Assembly (NCBI GenBank): GCA_007693555.1
Contig: REDJ01000235.1
Coordinates: 1 to 36,896, forward strand
Direction: 5' to 3'
Source: Bacteroidota bacterium
GTDB lineage: Bacteria; Bacteroidota; Bacteroidia; Bacteroidales; UBA7960
DNA length: 36,896 nucleotides
The notes beneath the pieces are model-generated. The model did not search any database and had not been told where the DNA came from. It worked only from the letters and a program-made list of their open reading frames with translations. How positions within the stretch are numbered: position 1 is the stretch's first letter; every line of letters starts with the position of its first letter. Shown here piece by piece: positions 1-8,807 of the stretch. The position numbers were made by a program, and so were the translations under genes.

Positions 1-219
1 GGTTCTGAAAAGGAAACTCTCTAAAAATAAATCACCGTTTACAAAAACGTCTACAGTTTCTGCAGCCAGATCAGCAGCATTGTGAATAATTTGCAAACGG
101 GCAAATTCTGGTTCAGGATCATCCTTTACTGAATAATCGTTGCTTTTTGCCATTGTTCCGATTGAAAAAATAAAAATCAGAAAAACAGGCATAATCATGC
201 GTAAAGTAAAATTTTTCAT
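1..219 (-). CDS. DUF4397-like secreted protein (N-terminal part, cut by window edge)
   Basis: Only the first 73 codons are in the window; the gene runs off the left edge. The start is the ATG at 219-217. Residues 1-23 form a signal peptide (Lys/Arg followed by a hydrophobic stretch, MIMPVFLIFIFSIGTMA). From about residue 40 the sequence ARLQIIHNAADLAAETVDVF followed by VNGD is the characteristic opening of the DUF4397 domain (arLRvvHaspdap..vDVyvNG), a beta-sandwich domain of exported proteins of unknown function. In Bacteroidota such proteins often carry several copies of the domain and a type IX sorting tail, but the C-terminus is not visible here. The protein is likely periplasmic, surface-exposed or secreted. 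The role is unknown. Confidence 0.75.
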   Translation of the reverse strand, partial: MKNFTLRMIMPVFLIFIFSIGTMAKSNDYSVKDDPEPEFARLQIIHNAADLAAETVDVFVNGDLFLESFLFRT

Positions 220-656
220 AATATGTGATTTTTGTTATAAATAAAACCGATTGTTTGAAGTATTAATCTTGGTTTGGTTTATTATTGGTAAAAGAATTTT
301 ATAATTTTTTTATAGTTGATAATCCGTTATTTGTTATTTGTAATTAAGTTAGTGCTCGCGGAATCATTCAAGGTACTGGTAATTATTTCCTGTAAAACTT
401 TAAATAAAATTTTCTAAGAATCATCAGAGACTAACTAACAAATATACACCTAAAACAAAAGAAAACCAAAAAAGTACTACAAATAGCTGAAAAAACTCCG
501 CGTATGCTTGTAAATCTAAAATATAAATTTGAATTTAATATTTAGTTAATATGAAAAATTCACTAACTTAAACCAAGATTTCAGAAATTACTTTTAACAT
601 TGTAATTAAAACAAGTATTGTTATAGATTAAATGTCTGTGAAACAAATCATTGTGA
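220..656. other. AT-rich intergenic stretch without a recognisable gene
   Basis: These 437 bases lie between the start of the DUF4397 gene and the stop of the DUF302 gene, both read leftward. I see no ORF worth calling, no tRNA-like structure and no clear terminator hairpin. The sequence must contain the DUF4397 promoter, but no exact TAnnTTTG -7 box is visible on the minus strand close to its start. Confidence 0.5.
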
Positions 657-1061
657 TTATTTTTCCTCAGCGCCAACTCCTTCAATTACTCTTTGTACTT
701 TCTGACGAACTTCTTCAGCTAGTTTTTCCAATTGGGGGTTGGTTACCGATGCCATCATTGCATGTGGATCTACAGTAGATACTTCCACACTGCCATCATC
801 ATGTTGCTCCACTACTACATTACATGGAAGAAAAACTCCCAATTTATCCTCGGCCAGCAGGGCTTTGTGTGCAAAATGCGGATTGCATGCACCCAGGATG
901 ATATAGGGGCGGAAATCTGCGTCAATCTTATTTTTCAGGGTTTCTTTCACGTTGATTTGAGTAAGTACTCCAAATCCTTCTTTCTGAAGTTCACGTGTGG
1001 CTAGTTCTATGGCTTGCTCATAAGAAGTATTTTTCAGAATTGTACTAAAATAATAGCTCAT
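657..1061 (-). CDS. DUF302 domain protein
   Basis: A 134-residue cytoplasmic protein made almost entirely of one DUF302 domain. Visible family features are the N-terminal 'T..S.e.a...l...L..eGFGVLTQINV' strand-helix-strand, the ADFRPYIILGACNP segment (family pattern 'f..y.ilga.nP..A..al'), and LLPCNV-like FLPCNVVV at about residues 78-85. There is no signal peptide or membrane segment. DUF302 proteins are small alpha/beta proteins, often found in sulfur-oxidising or redox settings; their biochemical role is unknown. It stands alone: the next gene upstream (sugar dehydrogenase) is 135 bp away in the same direction and unrelated in theme. The family call is firm; no function can be assigned. 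Confidence 0.85.
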   Translation of the reverse strand: MSYYFSTILKNTSYEQAIELATRELQKEGFGVLTQINVKETLKNKIDADFRPYIILGACNPHFAHKALLAEDKLGVFLPCNVVVEQHDDGSVEVSTVDPHAMMASVTNPQLEKLAEEVRQKVQRVIEGVGAEEK

Positions 1062-1196
1062 AAATTGTTTTTTATTAAAGTGTTGAACAGATGAACTGTT
1101 TTGATAAAAAAGTAAAGATGCCTGTTATTTCCCGATATTACATAAGTAGTTACTAAATAAGAAAATGACAGGCATTTATTAATGTTAATGCAGGAA

Positions 1197-2438
1197 TCAT
1201 CTTACAGGCTCAAGTCTGTAAATACCGCCATTTCCTTCGTCAGTGGCCAGGTAAATGAAACCGTCGGGTCCCTGCCGGACATCACGTATACGACCTATTT
1301 TCTGTGTAACCAATGCTTCTTTAAGAACAGGCTGTCCGTTTTCAAATTCAAAGCGGTAAACTTCCTCCCTCAATAATGATCCTGCAAACAGATTTCCATT
1401 CCAGGCAGGAAAAACTGTTCCATTGTAAAATGTGAGCCCGGAAGGTGCCATGGATTTTTCCCACACATGAGCAGGCGGAGTAACTCCCGGTGCCTGACGT
1501 CCTATTCCGATATGTTCTCCTGTGGTATATTCTCTGCCGAATGAAACCTGTGGCCATCCATAGTTATTTCCCATTTCAATTTTATAAAGGAGATCGCCAC
1601 CACTTGGGCCGTGATCGGTTGCCCAGATATCACCATTGACAGGATTAATGGCCAGTCCTTGATTGTTGCGATGCCCGAAAGAATAAATCTCCGGCCTGAG
1701 GTTACCCGGGGCCATCCCAATAAAAGGATTATCAGGCGCTGCTCCGCCATCTTCCAGCAAACGTATCATGGAACCTGCCGGATTTGTAAGATCCTGGGAA
1801 GGATATCTTAATCCACGGTCGCCAATGGAAAAAATTACAGTACCATCACCCGGAAAAATAATACGTGAACCATAGTGCCTGCCGGGTTGGGTTCGGGGCA
1901 TCATAGTATATAGCACCTGCAGGTCGGTAAGGTCGGTAGCAGCATCATTCAGCCTCGCACGGGCAAGAGCTGTGCCGGTGGCTCTGCGTGCACTTACACC
2001 ATCAGCATCACCCGGACTGGAGTAAGTAAAGTAAATCCACCCGTTATTTTCGTAATCAGGATGAACCACCAGATCAAGCAGGCCTGCCTGGCTTCCACCC
2101 TGGGGTGCTGTGCGCTGATCTTCCTGGTAATGAATGGGCGGCAGGTTCGACAGACGTGTTACCCTGTTGCCGTCTATAAGATGCATACGGCCAGGACGTT
2201 CCGTTACAAACATTCGTCCATCAGGCAGCCATCCAATAGCCCATGGATGTTCAAGGTTTTCAACTACCTGAACCAAACGGAAATTCATTTTTTCACTTCT
2301 GATGTTTTCATCAATAACATTGTTTACAACTCTGGGCTGAGAAAAACCTACTGTAGCGCTTACCAGCAGTAAAATCAAGGTTAAATGAACTCTGAAAAAT
2401 AATTTTAACCATCCGGAAAATTTAGCTGTTTTGTCCAT
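1197..2438 (-). CDS. Secreted PQQ-dependent sugar dehydrogenase (GSDH/Asd-like beta-propeller)
   Basis: A soluble aldose-dehydrogenase-type protein predicted to oxidise sugars with pyrroloquinoline quinone outside the cytoplasm. It has the family landmarks in order: LEHPWAIGWLPDGRMFVTER (first blade), GLLDLVVHPDY (His-containing blade 2 motif), GSRIIFPGDGTVIFSIGDRG, YSFGHRNNQGLAINP, ATDHGPSGGDLLYKI and NYGWP. These match the GSDH family (PF07995) over its whole length. The reading frame is open to an ATG at 2465, but I prefer the ATG at 2438: it puts a Lys/Arg n-region directly before the hydrophobic stretch VHLTLILLLVSATVGFS, a normal signal peptide ending near SQP. The protein is then 413 residues. 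The true acceptor and substrate are unknown; many Bacteroidota homologues are annotated only by family. No PQQ biosynthesis genes are in the window. Confidence 0.85.
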   Translation of the reverse strand: MDKTAKFSGWLKLFFRVHLTLILLLVSATVGFSQPRVVNNVIDENIRSEKMNFRLVQVVENLEHPWAIGWLPDGRMFVTERPGRMHLIDGNRVTRLSNLPPIHYQEDQRTAPQGGSQAGLLDLVVHPDYENNGWIYFTYSSPGDADGVSARRATGTALARARLNDAATDLTDLQVLYTMMPRTQPGRHYGSRIIFPGDGTVIFSIGDRGLRYPSQDLTNPAGSMIRLLEDGGAAPDNPFIGMAPGNLRPEIYSFGHRNNQGLAINPVNGDIWATDHGPSGGDLLYKIEMGNNYGWPQVSFGREYTTGEHIGIGRQAPGVTPPAHVWEKSMAPSGLTFYNGTVFPAWNGNLFAGSLLREEVYRFEFENGQPVLKEALVTQKIGRIRDVRQGPDGFIYLATDEGNGGIYRLEPVR

Positions 2439-2676
2439 AATATCTGATTTTATAATACATAACAAATAAATGCAATTACATCTGTTTTGTTTAGAAGAAC
2501 TTTCAAAAGTTGTTTTATTTATTAGATAATTGAAATCAAGAATACCGTCTTTATTTTTTCAATTCATGTAAAATCAAATATTTTAATATACAAAATAAAA
2601 AACTTTAAACTTTCTTAAATGTTTATTTATGAAAATCCTGGCATTCTTATTAAAAAAACACTTTATCAAAAAGATT

Positions 2677-3378
2677 ATGAAAAGAACAATATTTACAGTT
2701 ATTTTGCTTACAATAATCATTTCAGGTTGTAACTCTGAAGAAGCGGAAGATCTTATAATTATGCCACAAGAATCTTTGTCATATTTAGCATTAGGGGATT
2801 CCTATACCATAGGGCAGGGGGTACCTGTTGAAGATCGCTATCCCGTGCAGTTGCAGGATAGTTTGAGGAAATCGGGTATAGCTCTCGACAGCTTACTTAT
2901 TATTGCCCGCACCGGATGGACCACAAATGAATTATCAAATGGAATTGACAATACAGAGGTTTTTCCGCCATATGACCTGGTAACATTACTCATTGGAGTA
3001 AACAACCAATTTCGGGGTAGGAGTCTGGAAAACTACAGAGAAGAGTTTGTTATGCTTCTAAATCGTGCCATTGAATTTGCAGGGAATGACAAAAACAGTG
3101 TAGTTGTTCTTTCCATACCCGATTGGGGAGTTACTCCTTTTGCACAAGGCAGAGACAGGGAAAAAATTGCTCAGGAGATTGATGCCTTTAATGAAGTAAA
3201 TCGCCAGGAATCGGAAAAGGCAGGAGTAGCCTGGATTGATGTAACCACTATATCACGGAAAGCCACGGAACGTCCGGAGCTTTTGGCAGGAGATGGTTTG
3301 CATCCTTCCGGAATAATGTATAAACTTTGGGTGGATGAGCTTTTTCCGGTCGTAAGGAAAATATTAACAGAAAACTGA
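2677..3378 (+). CDS. SGNH/GDSL-family hydrolase lipoprotein
   Basis: A 233-residue lipoprotein of the SGNH hydrolase (GDSL esterase) superfamily. The frame is open from 2629, but the ATG at 2677 gives a proper lipoprotein signal, MKRTIFTVILLTIIISGC, with the lipobox Cys at residue 18. Block I is LALGDSYTIG with nucleophile Ser42, block III is reduced to GVNNQ (usually GxND), and block V is DGLHPSG with Asp206 and His209 completing the triad. It should act as an esterase, lipase or acylhydrolase at the cell envelope. Its stop is 5 bp before the kynureninase start, so the two genes are almost certainly co-transcribed. A link to kynurenine metabolism (formamidase activity) is conceivable, but an exported lipoprotein is an unlikely place for that step. 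Confidence 0.82.
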   Translation: MKRTIFTVILLTIIISGCNSEEAEDLIIMPQESLSYLALGDSYTIGQGVPVEDRYPVQLQDSLRKSGIALDSLLIIARTGWTTNELSNGIDNTEVFPPYDLVTLLIGVNNQFRGRSLENYREEFVMLLNRAIEFAGNDKNSVVVLSIPDWGVTPFAQGRDREKIAQEIDAFNEVNRQESEKAGVAWIDVTTISRKATERPELLAGDGLHPSGIMYKLWVDELFPVVRKILTEN

Positions 3379-3383
3379 TTAAC

Positions 3384-4661
3384 ATGGAGTTTTATGAGAG
3401 AGCCTATGCCTCTTACCAGGATGAAACTGATGAGTTGAATCACTTTCGGGAAAGGTTTGTCATGAGCGACCCCGGGCTGATTTACCTTGACGGAAATTCA
3501 CTGGGTATGCTGCCTGGTGCTACCACCGAAAAATTGCAAAATGTTATTGCAAATGAGTGGGGAAATCAGCTTATTCGAAGCTGGAACCAGGGTTGGTATG
3601 AGCGATCCAAAGAAATTGCCGGTAAACTTGCTCCTCTTATTGGTGCCCGACCTGATGAAGTGATCATGGCTGACAGCACCTCAGTTAATCTTTTCAAACT
3701 TGGTTATGCTGCTCTCAGATTACAAACTGGGAAAAAAGCTTTGGTTAGCGACGAATTGAATTTTCCTTCCGATATCTATGTTTTGCAGGGATTGATTGAT
3801 TTATTCGGAAACAAACACGAGTTAAGACTTGCCAAATCCCCTGATGGAATAGGTGTTACTATAGAAGAACTGGAACACCGGTTATCAGATGATACGGCAT
3901 TGTTATCTCTTTCGCATGTGGCTTTTAAGAGTGCCTTTATGTATGATATGAAAGCTGTAACCCAAATGGCCCATAATAAAGGTGCAATGGTTTTGTGGGA
4001 TTTGAGTCATGCTGCAGGAGCTGTACCGATCAATCTCAATGCATGCAATGCTGATATGGCAATTGGTTGTACATATAAATATTTGAATGGAGGTCCAGGC
4101 TCAATTGCCTTTTTATATGTCAGAAAAGATTTACAGGAAAGACTGTATTCACCCATTTGGGGTTGGTTTGGCCAGAATGACCCATTCAGTTTCAGTCTTG
4201 ATTACAAACCGGCTGAAGGTATTCAGCGATTTCTTGCCGGAACTCCACCTGTATTGTCTTTGTCTGCTATTGAGCCTGCTCTGGATATGATGCATGAAGC
4301 CGGAATAGAAAGGCTACGTGAAAAAAGTCTGGCCCAAAGTCGTTTCCTGTTGAAATTGCACAATCATTTTCTCGAGTCACTGGGTTTTGGTCTTGGTTCT
4401 CCTGAAAAGGATGCAGAAAGAGGCTCACACATTTCCTTGCGCCACCATGAAGCCTGCAGGATTTGCAAAGCACTTATCGATCCGGATACAGGTGGTAAAA
4501 CCGTGATCCCCGATTTCCGTGAACCTGATAATATCAGGCTGGGGATTACTCCTCTTTACACTTCTTATATGGATATCTACGAGGCTGTTATTCAAATAAA
4601 AATGATCGCAGAGCAAAAGCTTTACAATCGTTTTTCATTACAGAGGGAGAAAGTTACCTGA
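3384..4661 (+). CDS. kynU: Kynureninase
   Basis: A 425-residue PLP-dependent kynureninase, which hydrolyses L-kynurenine (or 3-hydroxykynurenine) to anthranilate (or 3-hydroxyanthranilate) plus alanine in tryptophan breakdown or the NAD precursor route. Diagnostic segments are IYLDGNSLGMLP near residues 32-43, the cofactor-binding VLWDLSHAAGAVP, and the PLP lysine Lys232 in CTYKYLNGGPGS. FLAGTPPVLSLSA and DNIRLGITPLY near the C-terminus also match. Length is normal for the family. The start at 3384 lies 5 bp after the SGNH hydrolase stop, suggesting translational coupling. No dioxygenase, formamidase or monooxygenase gene is nearby, so the rest of the pathway, if present, is elsewhere. Confidence 0.95.
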   Translation: MEFYERAYASYQDETDELNHFRERFVMSDPGLIYLDGNSLGMLPGATTEKLQNVIANEWGNQLIRSWNQGWYERSKEIAGKLAPLIGARPDEVIMADSTSVNLFKLGYAALRLQTGKKALVSDELNFPSDIYVLQGLIDLFGNKHELRLAKSPDGIGVTIEELEHRLSDDTALLSLSHVAFKSAFMYDMKAVTQMAHNKGAMVLWDLSHAAGAVPINLNACNADMAIGCTYKYLNGGPGSIAFLYVRKDLQERLYSPIWGWFGQNDPFSFSLDYKPAEGIQRFLAGTPPVLSLSAIEPALDMMHEAGIERLREKSLAQSRFLLKLHNHFLESLGFGLGSPEKDAERGSHISLRHHEACRICKALIDPDTGGKTVIPDFREPDNIRLGITPLYTSYMDIYEAVIQIKMIAEQKLYNRFSLQREKVT

Positions 4662-4756
4662 AAAAAGAAAGAGTTTGACTTTATAACAAGTCAGAGCGCG
4701 AACTGAAGTCGCACCCTGACGGCATCCTTGTTCTCAACTTCAATCTCAACCTTAAC

Positions 4757-6094
4757 CTATCTTATATTTTCACTCTCCGGTAAACCGAATTCCTCAATCA
4801 TTTTTATATCCATTTCTTCAAGTTTGTCAAGAATAGGATTGTAAATACCCGGAATAACAGGAATATGAACGCCCTTTTCCTGAATATCTCCGCTAAGAAT
4901 CATTTCAACACCTACTGCTGCAGGTAGTGCAACTGTGCGGGCAACGGCTGTATCTGTTGCCAGTGTGCCGAAATCGAGCATGGTAGATTTTATCACTTCT
5001 TTCTTGCCATCTGGGTAGAAAGCCAGGAAAACATGCTGCATGGCAACCATATCGCGCTCTTCACGACCCAATTTCATTTTTTCTATCATCAGGTCGGAAG
5101 TGATTTCAAAGGGTGTATCTTTCTGGCGGTTCATATGTTTTTGATCAAAAAGACCAAGCCAATCCATGGCTTGCATGGCGTGGGCATTCTTGTCTATTCC
5201 GAGGAAATCTGCTACTTTTTGCCGGATATCTTCACTGTTGGTTTCACCAATAAGCATAGACAACATATCAGCATATGTCTTACCTGTGAAATCGTACGTA
5301 TCGCTGGTTAAAAGCTTGAGGGTTTTCATGGCATCAATACTTTCGCACCAGCCGGGATGACGGAAAGTACCGCGCATCATGGTTTTTGTTTCTGGAATAC
5401 CATAAAGTTCAATATAGGGAAGGCTGTCACGGTTGGGGTATATCTCCAGCTTACCCACTTCAGGGAAATCAACTGAAAGCGGTTTTTTGAAAAGGTCTTC
5501 GGTGGGAACACACACAACTTTTCCATAGCGGAGGTATTTTCCGTCATTATTTCCTGCCATTACTACACCCTTGGGGCTCCAGCTGAATTTGTATTTAAAA
5601 GGATTATCCGCCGCTTCAGGTGCGGGTAATGCACCACATATGGAATAAAACTCTTCAATTTTTCCTCCCTTACCATGCACGTGGTCAATAATTCGCATGG
5701 CGCCCATATGGTCAATACCAGGATCGAGGCCCAGTTCGTTCAGGATAATGATACCTGCATTGAGAGCTTTTTCATGCAGAGCTTTCATTTCAGGTTTAAC
5801 ATAAGACGTAGTGACCATGTTTTTTTTATGGGCGATACATTTTTCAGCTACCATTATATGATGCACCCATGGCAGCAAGCTTACGGTAATATCATGATCA
5901 ATGATCATACGTTCGAGTTCGGCCTGCTTGTCAACGGTCCATTCTACGGGATATCCATTGGGATGATTGTCAATCATGTTTTCGGCCTTGGATTTTGTGC
6001 GTGAAGCAACTGTTACCTGGTAATTCTTTTCAAGCAGATAGGTGACAATGGGTTTTACCACCATTCCGGCACCCAGTATAAGTACTTTTTGCAT
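4757..6094 (-). CDS. Saccharopine dehydrogenase (glutamate-forming)
   Basis: A 445-residue saccharopine dehydrogenase of the Lys9 / AASS C-terminal type. It is predicted to split saccharopine into L-glutamate and 2-aminoadipate 6-semialdehyde, the second step of lysine catabolism through saccharopine. An N-terminal Rossmann motif, LILGAGMVVKP (Gly8, Gly10), is followed by VTVASRTKSKAE. LLPWVHHIMVAEKCI, NAGIIILNELGLDPGIDHM and PYIELYGIPETKTMMRGTFR are typical of the Lys9 family. Length fits the free-standing enzyme. It lies 68 bp downstream of the lysine-ketoglutarate reductase gene on the same strand, so the two bacterial genes correspond to the two halves of the bifunctional animal/plant enzyme. 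In fungi Lys9-type enzymes work in the biosynthetic direction; here the neighbour argues for breakdown. Confidence 0.9.
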   Translation of the reverse strand: MQKVLILGAGMVVKPIVTYLLEKNYQVTVASRTKSKAENMIDNHPNGYPVEWTVDKQAELERMIIDHDITVSLLPWVHHIMVAEKCIAHKKNMVTTSYVKPEMKALHEKALNAGIIILNELGLDPGIDHMGAMRIIDHVHGKGGKIEEFYSICGALPAPEAADNPFKYKFSWSPKGVVMAGNNDGKYLRYGKVVCVPTEDLFKKPLSVDFPEVGKLEIYPNRDSLPYIELYGIPETKTMMRGTFRHPGWCESIDAMKTLKLLTSDTYDFTGKTYADMLSMLIGETNSEDIRQKVADFLGIDKNAHAMQAMDWLGLFDQKHMNRQKDTPFEITSDLMIEKMKLGREERDMVAMQHVFLAFYPDGKKEVIKSTMLDFGTLATDTAVARTVALPAAVGVEMILSGDIQEKGVHIPVIPGIYNPILDKLEEMDIKMIEEFGLPESENIR

Positions 6095-6162
6095 AACGTA
6101 TTGTTTTGATTTTAAGGGTTTAATATCTTATTTTATTTTTTGATGAAACGGGTTTTGATTTC

Positions 6163-7473
6163 TTACAAGTATTGTTGGATATATTCATAATCTTTGGTCA
6201 GTTTGCCTTTATGAAGTATCATTGCTTTTTTGATGGGTGCCGGTAATCTCAGATTTTCAAAATCCAAATCAAAATCTGCATCAGCAATAGGTTTAATGAA
6301 ATTTACCAATGCATCACCAAAGGCTTCTGAGGAATCGCGTGGCAATTCACTGGGTAAAATGTCAACAGCCATTACCAGTATGCCATCTCCCTTAAAACCC
6401 ATTCGGGGTTTTCCGGTTTGCGGATTATAAACAAAAACAGGATCTTCAATTTCGGTTCCTTTATGTGTAAACTCGATGGAGCCGTCGGGATCGCAGGTAA
6501 CATCTCCCACCACTTTGATTTTGGGTTCTCCTTTTTCATAAAGTTTGCGGGCAAAGTTTTTGGTAAAAATGCGTGGGTATCTGGTATCCCAATACATACA
6601 GTTCATCAGTATGGTAAGATGTGGAATGTACTGCTCAAAATTGTTTTCATATTTCTCAGGATGATTGTAATAATCCTGAAGTTCAAAACTATGCGAGCTG
6701 TTTTTAGGTTTGCTGATATGCTTTTCGTGAAAAACAGTTTTGTAAATGATATTATCAGGCAGATTTTTCCTGTTTTGTAATTCGGGCAATTTTTCGGGAG
6801 AAATCTCTTTAATGGGAAGCAAAGCAGCAATTTCCTGGGCACCAATGGATACATTGCCATATCCTGTAAAGCCTATCGTGAGTGGGAGCAACTCTTTGGG
6901 CAGCCCGTTTTCGGCTATTTCACGACCCACTTCGGAAATTTCTTTTTTGGCTTCTGCCAGCGAATCATAATGATAGGATTGTTTTATTTTCAGGAAAGGA
7001 TTATTTGTATAACCCAATTCTTTCAGCCTCTGACCCAGGCTCCAAAGCGAGTTAATCATGCCTGCCAGACCGGCAAATTTTCCAAAAAATATCAGTCTTC
7101 GTCCCTGCTCATCAGCCACTCTTTCATAGTCGATAAGGTGGCAGCCCAACTCCATCATTTTCTTGAGCATAGGCATATTGTATGGCTGACCTTTGATAAC
7201 GTGCGAAAAGAAAATATAGGTTTTATTTTTCTCAAAAAAATCCGAAGGAATTTCTTTTACACCCATTATTACCGGACATTCTGAAAGTTTCTCAGCAATT
7301 TTGGCACCGGCTTTCAGGTATTCCTCATCAGTAAATATTCTTTTAGACGAGGTCTGCACTACAAATTCCAGGTTGTACTCTTCCTTTAGTTTTTTTACAT
7401 GCTTGGGAGTGAGGGGGGTGCGACGCTCCATGGCATATTTATCCTCCTGCCGGATTCCTATTTTTACACTCAT
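6163..7473 (-). CDS. Lysine-2-oxoglutarate reductase (saccharopine-forming, LKR type)
   Basis: A 436-residue protein matching the LKR half of alpha-aminoadipic semialdehyde synthase. It should condense lysine with 2-oxoglutarate to saccharopine using NADPH. Its N-terminus has the AlaDh/PNT-type substrate domain (IGIRQEDKYAMERRTPLTP, residues 5-23). FFSHVIKGQ (88-96), LIDYE (113-117) and FGKFAGLAGMINSLWSLGQR (130-149) are strongly LKR-specific. The Rossmann glycine motif GYGNVSIGAQEI is at 204-215. It is not alanine dehydrogenase or transhydrogenase because the LKR-specific central segments are present. The start ATG at 7473 lies about 50 bp downstream of a TAGGTTTG -7 box, and the gene heads a two-gene operon with the saccharopine dehydrogenase. 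The split organisation differs from the fused eukaryotic enzyme. Confidence 0.9.
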   Translation of the reverse strand: MSVKIGIRQEDKYAMERRTPLTPKHVKKLKEEYNLEFVVQTSSKRIFTDEEYLKAGAKIAEKLSECPVIMGVKEIPSDFFEKNKTYIFFSHVIKGQPYNMPMLKKMMELGCHLIDYERVADEQGRRLIFFGKFAGLAGMINSLWSLGQRLKELGYTNNPFLKIKQSYHYDSLAEAKKEISEVGREIAENGLPKELLPLTIGFTGYGNVSIGAQEIAALLPIKEISPEKLPELQNRKNLPDNIIYKTVFHEKHISKPKNSSHSFELQDYYNHPEKYENNFEQYIPHLTILMNCMYWDTRYPRIFTKNFARKLYEKGEPKIKVVGDVTCDPDGSIEFTHKGTEIEDPVFVYNPQTGKPRMGFKGDGILVMAVDILPSELPRDSSEAFGDALVNFIKPIADADFDLDFENLRLPAPIKKAMILHKGKLTKDYEYIQQYL

Positions 7474-7519
7474 AATGTTTAAAAGGTTAAACTTTAAAAA
7501 CTACGTTTGTTTTATCTGG

Positions 7520-7527
7520 CAAACCTA
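7520..7527 (-). promoter_or_regulatory. Candidate -7 box for the lysine degradation operon
   Basis: The minus-strand sequence TAGGTTTG matches the Bacteroidota sigma-ABfr -7 consensus TAnnTTTG exactly, 46 bp upstream of the LKR start codon. No TTG/TTTG -33 element is evident at the usual distance, so this is a one-box prediction. Confidence 0.45.
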
Positions 7528-7626
7528 CATAATTTTTAGGATGTATTGTATGTCTGAGTGTGAAAAATTTTACAAATACTATCAAAATTGTTAAATAATT
7601 AACAAAATGAGTTTTGCAGTATTTTA

Positions 7627-7634
7627 TACTTTTG
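7627..7634 (+). promoter_or_regulatory. Candidate -7 box for the HAD phosphatase gene
   Basis: TACTTTTG fits the TAnnTTTG consensus and lies 20 bp before the ATG at 7655, giving a short leader. A clear -33 box is not visible. Together with the minus-strand box at 7520-7527 it makes the 180-bp gap a divergent promoter region. Confidence 0.45.
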
Positions 7635-7654
7635 CAGCTTAATACTTTAAAACA

Positions 7655-8446
7655 ATGATTAAGCTGATAGCCATAGATCTTGACGGTACTTTACTTGACG
7701 ATAAAAAACAAATACATCCTGAATTCTGGAAGGTAAACAAAAAGCTTACGGAATCCGGTGTTTTATTTGTTGCAGCCAGCGGCAGGCAATATCATACATT
7801 GTATAAGCAATTTGAAAGAATAATTGATAAAATCGTTATTCTGGCGGAAAACGGAACTTTTGTCAAATTTGGAAACGAAGAGTTACTGGTAAATTCCCTC
7901 CCCCTGGATAAAGCCCGTTATTTTATTAAAAAAGGAAGGAGTATACCAAATACTGAAATAATTCTATGTGGAAAAAGTTCGGCATATATAGAAAGCAATA
8001 ACGAAATTTTCCGGGATGATGCGGCCCAGTATTATGCCAGATTAAAAAAGGTTGATGATCTTTGTAAAGTTGATGATTCTCTGCTAAAAGTTACCTTGTG
8101 GGAACCAGATAGCGCCGAGCAAAATGCATATCCGCATTTCAAATCATATCTTAATGATTATAAAATTGCAGTCGCCGGTGATGTATGGCTGGATATTACC
8201 CATCAGACTGCAAGCAAAGGCACTGCAATTGAAAAAATTCAGAAAAAATATGATATTTCGCCAGAAGAAACATTGATATTTGGTGATTATCTCAATGATC
8301 TTGACATGATGGGGGTGGGTTACTATAGCTATGCAATGAAAAATGCCCATCCCAAAATCAAAGAAATATCACGTTTTACTACCCGTTATGATAACAATAA
8401 CAATGGTGTTGTAAAAACCATTAAAGAGTTATTTAATCTGGTTTAA
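7655..8446 (+). CDS. HAD-IIB family (Cof-type) phosphatase
   Basis: A 263-residue haloacid-dehalogenase-superfamily hydrolase of the Cof subfamily, which dephosphorylates small metabolites such as sugar phosphates or cofactors. Motif I is IAIDLDGTLLDD with the nucleophile Asp8 and acid/base Asp10. Motif II is VAASGRQ. Motif III lies around TASKGTAIEKI, and motif IV is FGDYLNDLDMMG (Asp211, Asn214, Asp215). The cap domain lies between motifs II and III (type C2 cap). There is no signal peptide, so it acts in the cytoplasm. It is transcribed away from the lysine genes. The substrate cannot be inferred. A 9-bp inverted repeat (ATCTGGTTT ... AAACCAGAT) overlaps the stop codon and might act as a weak 3' end, but it has no T-tract. 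Confidence 0.9.
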   Translation: MIKLIAIDLDGTLLDDKKQIHPEFWKVNKKLTESGVLFVAASGRQYHTLYKQFERIIDKIVILAENGTFVKFGNEELLVNSLPLDKARYFIKKGRSIPNTEIILCGKSSAYIESNNEIFRDDAAQYYARLKKVDDLCKVDDSLLKVTLWEPDSAEQNAYPHFKSYLNDYKIAVAGDVWLDITHQTASKGTAIEKIQKKYDISPEETLIFGDYLNDLDMMGVGYYSYAMKNAHPKIKEISRFTTRYDNNNNGVVKTIKELFNLV

Positions 8447-8506
8447 TTTCTATAAAAAACCAGATAAATGAAAAGAATACAGTTTATAGGTTTACTTTAC
8501 TCTTAA

Positions 8507-8807
8507 ACTTATCAATCCCCCGTACCCCCTTTTCAAAGGGGGATAAATTCGGCATAAGCTTAATTCATCCGTCACACATTACACATTACTCATTACTCAT
8601 AAACCCTTCTACTTATCAATCCCCCGTACCCCCTTTTCAAAGGGGGATAAATTCGGCATAAGCTTAATTCATCCGTCACACATTACACATTACTCATTAC
8701 TCATAAACCCTTCTACTTATCAATCCCCCGTACCCCCTTTTCAAAGGGGGATAAATTCGGCATAAGCTTAATTCACCCGTCAACCATCACCTATTACTCT
8801 TAAACCT
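8507..8807. repeat. 104-bp tandem repeat, about 2.7 copies
   Basis: Units begin at 8507, 8611 and 8715 with ACTTATCAATCCCCCGTA, exactly 104 bp apart. The first two copies are essentially identical. The third diverges after about 70 bp and runs into an octamer tract. Each unit holds a hairpin (CCCCCTTTT CAAAGGGGG type), an AAGCTTAATTC segment and a low-complexity ATTACACATTACTC stretch. The G/C-rich core occurs again in inverted orientation at 27628-27663. No ORF crosses it. Identity between copies implies recent duplication, or assembly caution. Confidence 0.9.

Noticed and set aside
8436-8473. Inverted repeat ATCTGGTTT...AAACCAGAT at the HAD gene stop, considered as a terminator
   Set aside because: The stem is AT-rich, the loop long, and no T-run follows; kept only as a note in the gene entry.
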